Assembly: GCA_011009095.1 (NCBI GenBank)
Contig: VTPC01000911.1
Span: 112,330-176,329 of the forward strand
Length of the DNA stretch: 64,000 bases
Source: Ignelater luminosus
Taxonomy: Eukaryota; Arthropoda; Insecta; Coleoptera; Elateridae
Direction of reading: 5' to 3'
In this document: in pieces, positions 12,437 through 28,069 of the stretch
How the letters are laid out: every line of letters starts with the position of its first letter
How positions within the stretch are numbered: the stretch's first letter is position 1
Notes under the pieces: generated by a model
What the model saw: the letters and a program-made list of their open reading frames with translations, nothing else
Database searches by the model: none
What the model was told of the DNA's origin: nothing
Translations under genes and position numbers: made by a program

Positions 12437-15400
12437 TATTCTTTTATCTTAGAGATCTACGTATGTGTGAACTCGAATGGTAAGTTTTATAGATACCTTG
12501 ATCGAGTTTAAAAGCGTGCATAAATCATTTTTGTTGGTGTAGCAAGTTTCAGTGCAAAATTAGAATTTTTTGACGTTTTCTCAAGATGACACCATAGAAA
12601 AAATTCCATTTTATACCATTTAACTCTGCCTGTAACAGTCTATAAAGGTCTTTTCCTTTTACGATTTTTATGTTGTAACTGCTTGTCTCTGGGAATCGAC
12701 GTGATAGACAGTCTCGCAGCAACTTCTCGTTTCACACAGCGTATTTGAAACAAGATCATCAAAATGAAAAGATTTATAAAATTATTGCTGAAGCTGCAAC
12801 TGTGCTATGTACTATTCTACCAAAGGCGACATCAGCAAAAGAAAGATGGAAAGCAGAACGTCTAAAGATATTGCAGTACGGATAGACATGTTTAAAGGAA
12901 ACGGAAAAGACATGCAAAATCTATGGAATCAGGACAGTGAAGAAATAACGAACCGTATCAAAATTGAGTTGCCAACTTAATCATTACTGAGCTTTATTGT
13001 AAGCCTCGGTTGGATTTTAACTTTGACTTTTTTAAGTTTTAATAGAAATTTCGAAGGGGACACCGCCCTTACGATTTTCTTGTAGTAGCCACTACATTAT
13101 ATACTATAACTAACAAAATGAAAAACGAGCAGCAGTCTCTTATTACATCACCAAATGTATTTGGTCATATAAGATGCCATCTGTCTGTTGACCATATTTT
13201 GATAATTTTGTTACTTTTTTAACAATGTTTTAGGAATCTAATGATCAACTTAAATGGTAGACGGGAGGTAGTATACAATCAATACTTTAATGTTATTCTT
13301 ATTATCATTAAATGAGATTTTTGCGCTTTTACTTCATTTTATATATTTTCGTTACCTTATACAATTTAAAACGTGTATGTTTATTGTACGAAAGTAAACA
13401 TATTAGCAACAGTAAACAATCGAGAGAAGTAATATTATATTCAAATAATAATTATACTATTATACCATAGTGCATAAGCGTTTCCTTTTGTTATTGTAAC
13501 AGCAATAAACAGCGTTTTCATAGCATTAATTACCTAACATTGTTTGCATTGGCCTCAAACCAACACACGCTATAACTAACTACTATTCTCTTTCTGTATG
13601 TATACATATACGATACCTATATCCCGAAGAGTGTTGTAACAAGTTCAAATTACGTAAGTCTTGATGTAATACAACCATGAGAAGAATATTATTGTAAAAT
13701 AGTAATATAGAGAGAAGAGAGTAGTGTTTAACCGCGATTATACTTATTAAGTTTCAAAACAGGTAATTCAAGGTGCTGTCTTACTGTTGTTCCTTTCGTA
13801 TTTTCATGTTTGCTTTAAGTGCTAAATGATTGCTAGAGACTTTTGTTGTAAAAGTATGGAATAAATTTGAAATGATTAAATAAGAATTAACCATGAATCG
13901 TGACTGGTTTACGGTTGCAATCATTTACGGACACGAACGGGTAGTGGAAACAATTTAATTTAATAATTTGGCACTTTTTTAAATTAAAGGAAATTTGCAA
14001 TAAATAGCAATATGATGAAACAAATGAAAACAAATGAATACAATACTAAGTTACCAAAATGAAAGGTTACATTTCAAGAAGATTATTCTCTCTGTAATGA
14101 ATACTCTCAACTAGAGATATAATTACAACTAAATGTGAATCTGACCAATTTGCGTAAGAAAACGAACGAGATGGAAAAAATGTTCAAACAATTAAAAATT
14201 GTTAATACTCCAATAAAGACATCCACAGACCGATGTCTGAATTTAAATGACTAGATTCCAGTACAAATCAATGATTGTTCGACTATTTCTGTGCGTATGG
14301 TCATTGATAGTTATTGCTCAGAAATTATAATAAGAACTGATCACACTATATACAGACAAGTTTTTTTACTTTGAAGATCAGAATAAGTGACTTCAAAAGT
14401 ATTGGAATTGCTGGAAACTGTAATGCAAAGAAATTCTGGGCGAAATGTACTCGAACGCAACCATGTACAGCCAAAGTCATCTGTAAACAAAGAGACCAGT
14501 CTTCTAAAATTGTCTTAGGAAGTATATAGTTTTCATTTCCAATAAATCAACAGAAATATTTGATTTATTCGAAAGCAAGCTAGCAATGAAAATCTTGGTG
14601 TTTTGCAATATGTGAATTTTCCCTCTTGTTAAACCAACCAACCTTCATTGCTATCATTTTTGTGTAAATCAAAGTTATAATTTACTTCATTTAATAATTT
14701 GTTGAAAGCAGCCGTGGGAATGACGTAGCAAAAACTTACTAGGATCCATTTAGAAGAGAGAGAAAGAATAACAATTTGAAATGTGTCACAGCAACAACCG
14801 CACTGAAAAATAGCACACCAAATTCCAATTTCTTTTATTACCACATGCAAATAAAACATAAAGACTATGAAATAATATTACAAATATCAATCGCTTCTTT
14901 CACATTTTAAATTTCAACTTGAACTTCATAAGAAATATGTGATTATGCGAATGCTTGTTTCTACATAACTTAGGCATAAAGGAAACGAAAACATAATTAG
15001 CAAACATTATACATCTCAAGAACAAAATTAATTAAGACTTTTAATTTCACTCCAACTAACATTATACGTGGGCCTTAAACACGTGTAATAATTTTTTTAT
15101 ACACATAATATATGCGGTTCATCCTTCCTTTCTTTTCTGTGTGCTGTTTCTAAGAAACATTTTCGAGTGGCAAATAGAAACGTCCCACATGAATTGCCAA
15201 TTTTCTTCAAAATTAATTAGACATACCCACTAACTCCTTTGAAGCTTAACATTTATATATATAAGGAAAGGCAAGAACCGTAAAGTAAAATTAATAGTGA
15301 AGTCTAAATGTATCTTTATTTATTAATAAAAAGGAACTTCAAAAGAAAGTTTTCAAGGCTTTCTAGCGGCGGAGAACTTCTTACATTAATTTCGCTATTC

Positions 15401-17602
15401 GAGTGTACGCGGACGCCTGAAAGTGAAAGCTTTTTTCAGTAATGCTTCTCTAGTTGTTTCAAGGAATAATTTGTAAACGAATTAGAAATAATTTCAATTT
15501 ATTACGGAATTTTGAAAACTTCGCTTTTCAAGGGCTTTTCCATTATTAGGTTTCATCCTATATAAGTATTTACCTGAAATTGGAACAGTAAGTACCTAAA
15601 TTTTGAAAATGCCTAAGTATTAAACACTTACTGAAGTTGTGCATTTCTTAAATTTCATCCAGACACCATTTGTCTTGCTCTATAAAAAGTTTGGGAAAGC
15701 TAAATTAGATTTTTTCAACTTGCTAGATAATCCTATCCATCTTGTGTTGTACTCGATACTTTGGCGTTGTTTATCTAAAGTCACAGTAAGACTGTCTAGT
15801 ATGAGCGTGGAAGGGCAAATCGGATTATAGAATTGTCTTGTCTTCGAAAAAGTAATTCATTTTTGATGGTTAATGTGAGAATCTGATACAACATTTATTC
15901 TTGTAACCATAGAGACGTTTGCGGTAATTTTTCCTCATTTTATTTGACTGGTCTATGTCTGGTCTGGTCAATGGTAATTTGTTTTGTGTATAGTGTGTTT
16001 TAATAATTTTTTAGTTGAAACACTTTTAATCATCATCTTTTTTTGTTTGTACTTGCAAAGTGTTAAAAAATTAAAAAAGTATTTAAACCAAAAAAAGTAT
16101 TATATTGTTGTTGATACCGTGACTAAATACCACATGCGATTTTCCAGGCGTAAAATTGGGAGTAATTACGAAGAACAGCGATGATAACATCGTTAATAAT
16201 TTACGATTCTCTCCAAGCAAGTTGCCCAATGATCGTGGTTAGTTGATATGTTGTTGTTGTTGCTGCTGTTGGCGTTACATCTATTAAAAAAATCTGCGTG
16301 AGTTTTAAAACGCTTGCAGTAACGAGCTTTTGCGTTCAAATAGAAACATTTTGCCTAGTTAACACTTTATAATAGACAACATAGTTTATTGTCTCGTTTC
16401 ATTTTTATTGTTCAGTTGTTTCCTCTAATTAAATTGGAAAATTAGTATTTACAGAAATTGTGTTTAATGACGTTTTGAATTTTGTTCTTGATAATACAAG
16501 GCAAAACCAAATAATCAATTATCAACATCTTCTAGTTCCTTTGTGATTATGATAACAATTATATTGATAACTAATTTTCAATTTAGAAGTTATCAAAATG
16601 TTTGTGTTCAATTTTCATATTTTTCTAACGCTAAACGATTTTTTGATTAAGCTAAATTTTGTACTAACAGAATTAAAAATGTCAGATCGAGTACTTTGAT
16701 AGTCTCCATAGCAAAAAACTTTTTTTGGCGATCAGAAGATTTTAAACTGTTTAAACTTGACTGTAAATGAGCAACTTAAATTTCTCGATTGGTTCTTATA
16801 GAAAAATTGAACCCAACTTTAGCAATTTCCAAAAATGTACCGATAACCAGATGACTGAGATTACTACGTACTTCCCAAAATGGCTACCGGAACTTTAATA
16901 AACTTTTGATATTTTTGACAGATCTAATGTGAGGTTTTTTCCAGTGTGGTAAGTAGCAACCTTTTGCTTTCTCTAGAACTGCCCCTATTAGGAGTGTATG
17001 AGTATTTGCAGAAGTTGGTGTATTGCACGATTCCTTTGTCGCTGTAGAAAATTTGCTTTCTCAAACCAAACGGTTCATATTAGAAGTGTGAACGAAACTG
17101 CAAAAAACCCATCTTTTTCTACCTCAAACCATGCGGAAGATCTGTTACTAAATAGTATTGTCTTTATGTCCACCAATTTAAACCATCGTCAAGCATCCTG
17201 TCGAAGCGATGTATCTTCATCTACTTGACAACATCACAGTTTGTGACAATCAGTGTGATCGTTTTCGTGTTTTTAGGGTACAATCTTAAGAGTTTTTGTG
17301 TTTTGGGAGTGCACTAAATGCAAGATTTGTTTTCCCAAATTACGCTTCTGATAGAAAGAATCTCTTATTTTAGCTACAAATCTATGAAACGTTATGAAAA
17401 AACTCATGGATCAGTTAAAAGAATTCCTTTATAGAGCAAAAGGTCAGAAAAAAGTCTGGGAAAAGTCACAAAAATTTCTCCAAAAAGGACGCTAAAAAGT
17501 ACCGATTTGTTCCCTCCACAGTCTAGAATCTTCATATCACGAATGAAAGCATCGTTTTGACACTATAACTTGATAAGATTGCAAGCAATCAATGAAGGTC
17601 TT
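12437..17602. other. AT-rich non-coding stretch, no gene seen
   Basis: Long A/T-rich sequence with only chance frames. At 16250-16270 there is a short GTTGTTGTTGTTGCTGCTG-like trinucleotide run. No transposase or domain signature was recognised. Confidence 0.55.
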
Positions 17603-18002
17603 NNNNNNNNNNNNNNNNNNNNNNNNNNNNNNNNNNNNNNNNNNNNNNNNNNNNNNNNNNNNNNNNNNNNNNNNNNNNNNNNNNNNNNNNNNNNNNNNNN
17701 NNNNNNNNNNNNNNNNNNNNNNNNNNNNNNNNNNNNNNNNNNNNNNNNNNNNNNNNNNNNNNNNNNNNNNNNNNNNNNNNNNNNNNNNNNNNNNNNNNNN
17801 NNNNNNNNNNNNNNNNNNNNNNNNNNNNNNNNNNNNNNNNNNNNNNNNNNNNNNNNNNNNNNNNNNNNNNNNNNNNNNNNNNNNNNNNNNNNNNNNNNNN
17901 NNNNNNNNNNNNNNNNNNNNNNNNNNNNNNNNNNNNNNNNNNNNNNNNNNNNNNNNNNNNNNNNNNNNNNNNNNNNNNNNNNNNNNNNNNNNNNNNNNNN
18001 NN
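17603..18002. other. Assembly gap of 400 N
   Basis: Exactly 400 undetermined bases, probably a scaffolding gap of arbitrary or estimated size. Reading frames drawn across it are meaningless. Confidence 1.
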
Positions 18003-19489
18003 AAAAAAAAGAAATTTCAATTGGAAAAGTTCTAACCAGTTGGAAAATATTTGATACATTTAAAACAAAGGAGTGTTAGCTACGACCCTCAAATGTAATC
18101 TTCATTATCGAGTGCAACATTGAGATTGATGACCTTTCCTTCAACATCTATCAGATCGTCACACTCTTGGCAAGAGGAAGTGACTGGAGCTTAAACCTAT
18201 CATTGATAAATTTTCCCTTTTTTTACCTTTTAAAAATTTGTTGGGAACGTTTATAAATTATAAAGCATGAGAAAAATAATAATTGTTTATGAACTAATAC
18301 ATAAAAATAGCTTCGTGAAACAAAAGCTAAACAGAGACGAAAAAAAGTTTGAGATGAACAAAGAGATAGATGAGCCTAGTTTGTCAATATTCTAAATGGC
18401 CCATCATTTTAGTCATCATCTGTTAAAATAACCAATAACCGCAATTTCCTTTTCTGTGGCTCATCAATATGCCATATAGGTCTTCAGTAGTCAATTTTTC
18501 CCATCTCTATTATTTACTCGTGCACTTTTGTACCATCGCATAATGTTTATTATAAATAGCATTTGTTGATGCAAAAATAAATTTAGCCAAGCAAACCGAA
18601 ACCGTAAAAGGTTTGCAAGAATAAAAATTTTAGGGAGCCAATGAACTTATTCAATGTCCATATGCATAATGATGTTTTTTATCTTTTTATAAAATCGCTC
18701 AACTCCATATCGAAATATAAAGTGTTTATGATAATTATTATTCAGCATTCGTGTGGTCAAAGTGCAACGCATTGAAGTGTCAGAATTAATATGCAAGATT
18801 TCATTAACGAAAATAGTAGCTAAACATACGTTAAAAGCATATGCATAACTAATGGCATATACGTACGACCTTGTTTGATGTTGTTGAGCCCATCAGATAT
18901 ACAAGGCCGGACAAATTTGCTTGCAACACAATAATAATAACAAGCGCAAATTCTGCGAAAATCTTTAATTGTGCATTCTACTTTGAAGTATGCGGTTTTT
19001 TTCACTGGAATTATTTTTTGCGAAATCCCAAACCTGTGAATAATTCTAAACTTGGTTAGATGCGACGGATTTCTCCCTCATTTACCCCGTTTCAAACTGT
19101 TGTATATGTCGGTCGTCCCTGCCTGTTTTGCAGCAGCAGTTGTGCGTGCGTGGATAGGGGTAGGAGAATGGAGGATCATCGTAATTTAATGGGATTTGGG
19201 CAGTACACCAGATTAGACTTTGATGAACTCGTCGTTGTCTACTTAATGAGATTTGAAAAGGATCCAATTTGCCCAATCTCTTTCATTTGTGTTTAAAACA
19301 TGTGCTACATATATAAGCAAGCGTGTCATAAAAGTCTTGCCTGATTTATGTGTGTACGTTTTTAAAATTCCAATTTTTTGTTCGTCTTCGCACCATCGAA
19401 AAATTTACACCTAGCAAAAATTAAAATTATATGTAGAGAGAGCAATTGAAGCATAATAATCTGCCCATTTTTGTATAGATAAATGTTGT
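18003..19489. other. Non-coding stretch, no gene seen
   Basis: Short frames on both strands at 18820-19296 overlap each other and match nothing I recognise. Confidence 0.5.
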
Positions 19490-19609
19490 TTACTGCTTAG
19501 CCTTGGCCTTGACGCGGTGAGTGCTCCCGATGTCCCCCTTCCACTCCGGACGCCAATACTGCCCCAGTGGCCCCCAATCCCCACACCAGTCGCGCTTGGT
19601 TTTGCGATG
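19490..19609 (-). CDS. Possible terminal exon, 39 codons, unknown protein
   Basis: Reading the minus strand from 19609 gives 39 codons and a TAA stop at 19490-19492. The final codons (ending ...THRVKAKAKQ) are strongly G/C-ending, unlike the AT-rich surroundings, and the segment is Trp- and basic-rich. A TAA lies just upstream in frame, so a splice acceptor would have to fall within the first few codons (for example after the AAG before CGC GAC TGG). The polypyrimidine tract there is poor. Another minus frame (19411-19629, Gly/Ser-rich) and a plus frame are also open, so the frame itself is uncertain. No family recognised. Confidence 0.22.
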   Translation of the reverse strand, partial: HRKTKRDWCGDWGPLGQYWRPEWKGDIGSTHRVKAKAKQ

Positions 19610-22227
19610 TTTTTATAACACTTCATCATAGGCTCCCACGTTAATTGCTATTTTTATTTAATGATTTTCTTTTTATTTTCGTTATCTTCAAATTATTAAT
19701 TAATTTTTTCCAAATCATATTCGTCCGTATGTTCCAAATTGCATTCACAGCCGCTTATTTATACTACCTATTCATGAAGTGGCATGTATGGTGGTGTGGC
19801 CTAAAATAGTTCGCCAAAAGCACTTAAAAATAGTTCTAGTGAGCTTATTTTTCTTTTTTAACCTAGGCGACTAACAAAAGATGATCAGTATTTTGAATTT
19901 TGTTTTTTGTGTTGTTAGAAACTAAATTTGAACACATTCTTTTGTTTTGTTTATTATTGGTAACGTCAAAATAGTTTACTTATAAGCACTGTAAGTATGT
20001 ACTTAATGTTATTTTTATGAACCTGTATTGCTACATAAAAATAATTTATTGCAATCATGGTTACCTCAAATTTAAATGGTGCAGGGCTTTTATTTCTATG
20101 ATTATTAGCAAAGATATTTTGGCTTACCCAATACAGAGATTTGTTTGATCTTTTCCAAATCCAAATAATCGATCAACTTGAAAATTATGAAATCAATTTG
20201 GGACCCACCTGTATGAAAAAAATTCCATTCGTGATATTATAATGTAGGATGCCAAGCGATTGGCTTGGCATTGACATTGACACAGTGTTTTACATTCTCT
20301 TTTTTTACGTTTTGATACCAGAAGTTTGAATCCGATTGTACATAGTTCACATTTTGTGTATCTTTTCGAAATAATTACACAAACACAAACGATCAATCAT
20401 ATTTTTTAACAAGACAAGTTTTGTTAATCACTTCTTTAAAAGCTACTATTATAATAAAATCATCTGCCGAAGAATCGTCTATTAATAACAAGGAACAATT
20501 GTTTTCGTTCTTTGTACAAAATTTATTAGAGGCAACTTAATGGCAGTTTAACAATAGATTATTTTTCAGTTTTATATAAATCGATTATTAGTTATAATTA
20601 TGTTCGACACTCAACTAATAAGCGTATTATATCCAGCTGACTTGAATTGCCGAAGGTCAATTTTTCTGAAAATAATCGGCCAGAAGTAGCCTAACACCTT
20701 GGTGTGAGTGAGGCAAATATGACGTTATTCTGCTATTAAATGAAATCAGCTATAATAAAGAAATCGTTGACTCTAGAACAAGTAGTCTGCTATAATTGTT
20801 ATGATTAAAAAGAGGTAGTTGTGGTAATCAACAACGAAAAACAAAATAATGAAAAACTCGAAAGTTCAGGAGTAAAATCAAAACATTTTTTCTATTGGAT
20901 AACTATGAAAAAATTAAATGTTCCTTTTGGATTGATATTAAATTTAAATTAAATAAGAATTTACATTTACATATTACAAATCAACAGAATTGAATACCAG
21001 TAAGCTTGAGTTTCAGTAAGAAACTTGTTGCCCTTTACATAATTTCTTCTAGAAATTTAGTTCGTTCTCTTTGTCAAATATAAAAGAAGAAATGATAGAG
21101 GCGTTTGTCAATCGTAAAACACGAAAAATTAATTTTACCTACATGCCTAGAGGGATGTCTTTAGGGATCATTTAGTTACGTTGCCTTGAGAAAAATATTT
21201 AACTGACACTCGGGAACTTTGTTCTTTCCACTTGGCTACCTGTAATTACAAATGATCAAAATCGCCAAAATTAGATTATAAAATCGATAGAAGAGTGGTG
21301 TTTTCGGTTTTGCGGATTTATGAAGAAGGAATCGACAGGAAAGTTTCCTGTGAAAAACAAACCCAAATTGACTCAATGGGAAAAATCGTAAAATATCAAA
21401 TTTTCACCGATATCGGACCATAATTTTGAAAACATGTTAGAATGAGTTGGTGAGCGATTTCTTTGATCATCTTACGCTACGAAAACAAATATTTTCAGAA
21501 AGAAATTAAATGTTCGTAAGGGAATTTTAGCACACCAGGTTTAACAAATGAGTAAACGGTGTTTGTTCTTTTGTTAAAGTATTTTGTAAACTTAGATTTT
21601 GACCACCTTTGAACTATCCTAGAAGAAAGACCACGATCGTAGTGCATATTTGTTTACCAAAAAATCTTAATAAGTACCCCAAAATTGACCATTTTGATTG
21701 CCAGAAAAATTGTTGTAATCTTTTGACAAATTTGTTCCGTATTCATTGGTTATCCTGGACCTGCGATGTCCCTTTGTTCGACCATTTATTGATAAGTACC
21801 CGTTTTAGCTCGTGGTGCAAAAATATGAAGGTTGCAACATTTTGTAGGTGTCAAAGCTTTTTGGTATGATGACCGATTTCCATTTGACTAGCAAACCACA
21901 GACGTTTTAAGGTGCTTATCAATTTTGCGAGACTACTCGAAATGTTTTGACAACAGAACATGGTAAGTTCACGTTGCGAGGCAAAGGCTTGGCTCGCGTC
22001 GTTGCAGCTTAGTGTAATGCAAAGTTGATACGCACTTTTGTGCAACACGCTGAGATGGGAAAGGTTACTCGCCAATGCGCAGACGCGTAATGTTGTACTC
22101 GTCTTGCCAAACAAGCTTATGAATGCAATATCAAGTATTATCAAATAGCTTGTATTACGCGTATGTGATTCACCGTATCCGTTACAACATATTCTGCAAA
22201 CCATAGTACTGACCACGGTTCTTAGAC
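19610..22227. other. Mostly non-coding stretch
   Basis: The part up to about 21850 is AT-rich with chance frames. At 21851-22227 base composition rises and a 129-codon minus frame is open, but I recognise nothing in it on either strand. It sits directly beside the hAT end and could be a fragment of another transposon. Confidence 0.45.
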
Positions 22228-23580
<1,353 letters not shown>

Positions 23581-26500
23581 ACCAAAGAGACCAAAGTATG
23601 CTAAATTAGCATCGAATATTTTGATAAATGGTCGCACTGCCGCCCGCGTGTTGTTGACTAGCTTGCTGACAGCTATTGCTTGGGCCGATTACTTGCGCGG
23701 GTTGGTATCGGACGCCATCGTCCTGGCTCTCGGAACCCCTGTGACCCTTTCGCGGAACACCTTTTAGGAACCGTTGTCTTAGACTATCACGGCTACCATG
23801 ATGTAGCGAAATATGCCAGATCTGTAGCTCATCTACCAATCAGCAACGCGCGTTGACAAATTTAATGGTGCCTCATATACCAGGTGATTTTATCTCGCCA
23901 AAATGCCGCTAGAAGTAATACAGGTTGTTTCTTAAGAAATCTTGAAATTTTTGATTGGTACAGAGATGAAGGCGGTACTGCTTAGCTCTGCGTTGTTCAC
24001 CACAATTCCTATCTCGAACCGTTGAAGATGTGTCCATAAATGGTTGAAATCAAAGGTAGAGCTTAACCGTTTGTGTCGACAGCACAATTCTTCTATTTAC
24101 TTTTTAAACACTGTAGTTTATTAGTGAAAAAGGGTAAGCCAATAGGACAATTTCCAAATTGGTTTTGTTTTGCTTTGATGATTATTAATTCGAACGTCCC
24201 TGTAATTTTGGATCATTTTGATTTATCAGAACTTAGTTTTAAGGTTGATACTTTCCTGAATCAATTGAAGGTTTTGGATAAGTGAAATACGTTATTTTTA
24301 GATCTATGATCCAACTAGGCCTTGCATTGAAAGACAGAAAGCCGTTTGATAGTGGATGCGTGTTGCTGAGTTTAATGCAAGCACAGAGCTCGGCATTTTG
24401 ATTGTATTATGTTTTTGTAAACACTACTTGCACATGTGACTATGATTAAGGTGATGAAAATTCTAACTTGTTTGCATTGGACAACAGGAAGACAGTAGCC
24501 ATTCCAAGAAATTGTTTTATCTTTAATCTTGCTCGTTCTAGGAATTAAGAAGAGTTGACAATAATGAACGTAAACAGAAGCTGTCTTCAGCTTTTCAAGA
24601 TGTCAAAAAGTTATTTCTTGCTTTGTCTAAATAACATAATGCGCAGAACTTGACACATGACATCTAATCTATGTCTAAGCTTCTGAGAGTTTTAGAAATT
24701 GAATTCTGCTTTATAGAGATTTGGTTTTAATGTTACATAAATTCATTGGATTAGCAAGTTTTTGGAAAAGAGAATTTTGAAGAGAAAACGAAATGGTTAT
24801 ATCGAGAGAATGATGAAACAGTGCCCAAAGTCTATGGAGAACCAACTTCTGCTTGCCTACAGGGTTCTTCTCAACTCAACATGACTGGTGCGTTTCAATC
24901 TGCTCCGTCTACTTTACTTCATGGAGCATGAATCTTTTGGTATCTACTTTCTAAAAAGGTGTATCTTCTTTTACAGAACATAATGTTAAACAGTTATCTT
25001 TAGGAAACCTTTCATGATCTTTGGAGATTTGTTGTTAACTTACCGATTATGTCGAAAACTTGATAATAGTAAACTGATGCTTTCCTTTATTCATGATGTG
25101 CTACTTTGTGGGTTGCGATGCACTCATCGTGGAAGTATCGCACTTCTCGCGAATATCTTTGCACCCAGAAGTGCTGATGAAGCGTCGGAAACTGGAAACT
25201 GGTTCGACATCGGACCGAATTCGCTGTTACTTCGGCATTTCTCCTTGACAGGTTGTCTGTAGGAAGGCGTAGCTCGACTTTTGTTCGTATTTAACTCTTT
25301 GGAGAAGTTTAATAGAGGACGAAGCTCGGCGTTTGGTCATGGGAGGGCGAAACCCGATCTTGGGCCACACCACAGTAGTGTGAGTATAGGGTCAGAGTTA
25401 TTTTCGGTTGATTGGGTATGGACTTATCGGTGTTTTCTCTATAATTACTATTCTGGTTGATTAGTGTTTTAGTTACGTATAAGTTTATAGGTTTATTCAT
25501 CGCCAAAACAATATGGGTTGGAATCTATCGAAGTTTTTCAAATTCAAAGAATATCCTGCCTTTATTCTGGAGAGAAACGTATATACTTATCTAAACTGGT
25601 TTCGTTCAAAGTACAGAACGGTTTTCATTCAGGCAAAACACAGAAGTACGTTTAATGCTTAATAATTCATGCCAGTGGAGCATAGCCTTTAGCAACATTT
25701 TTACATCATAATAAAAAAAGTTTCTCGTTGGTTCTTGAAAATCTCAATGGAGGTGTTTTTCTTTGTCAAATGTTTTCGTTTTCTGTTTCAAAGATTACGC
25801 AGGAAGTTTTTCATACCGATTATGTCCTTTCTATAAGTCTATAACAAACTTCAAAACGGAAATAGTTTTAAGATAACAGAAACTTTCTACTTTTCTGTTA
25901 GTTTCTTTTAAAATGTTGATTAATATCTGCCTGAAAAGTACGACAGAAGCAGACCAGAAAGTTTCTCGATTTTTAAATTATTTCCGTTTTGAAGTTTTGA
26001 AAATTTGTAAAGTGTCTGGGACTTTTTATTTCCTGCCTGTCTTAGATGGCAATGTAAGTTCCGAATGGAATAATTCTGATGCGATCTTATTATCTTCAAA
26101 TCTTATAGGATAAATAGAATTAGGACGTAACTGAAAAAAAAAACATTTAATATTATGCGTATTGGACATTGCAGACATTAATGTATTATGTTGGGTACAA
26201 TAAATTATTCTTAACGATTTGTTGCAGAAAAAACAGTAATATGTAAGAAATATTGTGAAACTTATAATTCCCTCAATTATTTCGCCATGACAAATTGTAA
26301 GCTTGAAATTGCTTTCATGGATGGACATATGACTTAATTCTCGATGACACATTTGATGGTTTAGTAGAATAGAATTTTTTTATTGTCATTTCATAAATTC
26401 TTGATATGACGTACGTAGAGAAGAAAAGTTCATATTAATCAACATCACCAACAAGGTATCTCGAGTGAATTTTTGCATAAATATCGTTCAACAAAAAAGA

Positions 26501-27724
26501 TCATCATCCCCCGCATAATGTCGACGGACGATGACATAAAGTATCACTCCACCACGTGGCACCACATTGCGTCTGGGAAGTTGTCATGTCAGAAAACGAA
26601 AGTAAAATATCTGGATTGTATCCAATAATACATCATTTATTCAAAAGTAAAGAATGCCAACGTTTCAGGTAGTAATGTTTGACTCAACCACATTCGGGTG
26701 CTGTGCTCTTGTTAATCGGCTGTCACATACACAAGCGGAATGAGAGAAAGACCTAACGGAGCCTCACATACGTACGCCAACGAAATTAACCTGACGAACT
26801 TTTGTTTCTAATTATTATTTCGGAGAATTGTGATGTTGATAAATTAGACTATAGCTTGGTTAGTGTTTAGGTATATTGTGTGCGGAGCGTTGACACACAA
26901 TAGGAAAACGAGATGACATTTGCTGATATCATAATAATTGTTGCGACTCTGTGTGTGATATAAACACATACACACAATTCAATTTCAAGCCTTCTCTCGA
27001 TTGACCTTGTTCATTTCTACAAATAAACCGATTATGGCAATGTTAACGACTTGTTACGCACATTCATGCAATTACATACCAAATTAAGATTAGGATGTGG
27101 TTAACATTTTTGGCAAAATGTTTTTTAAGTCCATTTAAATGGCGTTAAACTAATGTAGTTCTTTATGATAGAAGCATATTAATAAATAATAATGTATAAC
27201 TTCAGCTTATTTATTGTCAGTTTTTTCTTTTTTATCTTGTTAGTAGTAATGTAATTTATGTGTGATGATGCTGACATTAAAATAGAAATTAATGTTAATA
27301 TTATTGTTGAACGTCCAACTTTCAATATAATGATTTCAATTAGGTGTGTTTTTTCTGAAAGGAACTAGAATTAGTGATAATAGTAATAATGAAAGGCACT
27401 ATGAATGACAATCAAATCTTTTTAAATAAAAATCGCTTAATATTTATTATTGCTTTATAATGATAATGTATATTGGACTATGATCTGCACCGCCTATTAT
27501 TAACTAATTGTTCTTTAAATAAAATCAACGATTGAATTATTTTGAGAACGGAATTTTAACAATGCAAATTTTCTTTGCAAGTGTACGTAACAAGCAAGAA
27601 CATTCTTGGTTGAAAAAATGTACATCTACAGAACCTTACAAAAGTAGTTGCATGGTTAACTTGAAAAAGTTAATTTCTTTCATGAGTTAATGAAAAGTTA
27701 GAATGGTTTTTTTTAATTGGTAAT
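23581..27724. other. Non-coding stretch with a few GC-rich patches
   Basis: The block 23600-23840 is richer in G and C and open on both strands, but matches nothing I know; it may still belong to the hAT relic. At 25263-25365 three imperfect copies of a motif like GGCGAAGCTCGACTTT occur. Frames at 25014-25262 and 24073-24285 are unrecognised. The remainder is AT-rich. Confidence 0.45.
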
Positions 27725-27744
27725 TTTTTCTTTTTTTGTTTCAG

Positions 27745-27801
27745 GTAAGCACGGCAGTCATTTTCTGTTTGGTTGTATGTGTAGCTAGCCTCCTTCTTTA
27801 A
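27745..27801 (+). CDS. Possible terminal exon with hydrophobic (GPI-signal-like) tail
   Basis: A good 3' splice site precedes this segment: a T-rich tract with one C and a TTTGTTTCAG ending at 27744. The bases that follow read in phase 0 as 18 codons, VSTAVIFCLVVCVASLLL, then TAA at 27799-27801. A hydrophobic stretch that ends the protein is what GPI-anchor signals of cell-surface proteins look like, including many insect immunoglobulin-superfamily adhesion proteins, whose last exons are often short and distant. An AATAAA poly-A signal lies at 28070-28075, which would give a 3' UTR of about 270 bases. Upstream exons would lie beyond a long intron. The alternative is a recursive splice point, because the acceptor is directly followed by GTAAG. 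No gene identity can be claimed. Confidence 0.35.
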   Translation, partial: VSTAVIFCLVVCVASLLL

Positions 27802-28069
27802 AGTACTTCCAATATGTTCATGTAAGTTACTAAAATTTATTATTATTGCAAAAGCTTCTCATACATTTAAGTTGGTAAAAAGGATTAGAACTTCTCTTCT
27901 TACACGGATGAATTAATTCACTCAAAATCTATGGATATTGTCTTGCTATAATACAATTAACAGCAGTGATTCCTTAATTAATCATACCATTTGTAAAATG
28001 TAATTTAGATTTCTAATTTGATTTTGAACGAAAATTTGTCTTGGAACTTAGAAGAGTTAGAGGTCTCTA

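Noticed and set aside
16920-16956. TTTTTTCCAG-TGTG-GTAAGT, acceptor and donor four bases apart
   Set aside because: A 4-base exon is implausible and there is no supporting context; chance is likely.
17570-18079. Long frames across the run of N
   Set aside because: Artefacts of translating undetermined bases.
20250-20270. Short perfect hairpin TGCCAAG...CTTGGCA
   Set aside because: Stem of only 7 bp; too short for a microRNA precursor or terminator in this kind of genome.
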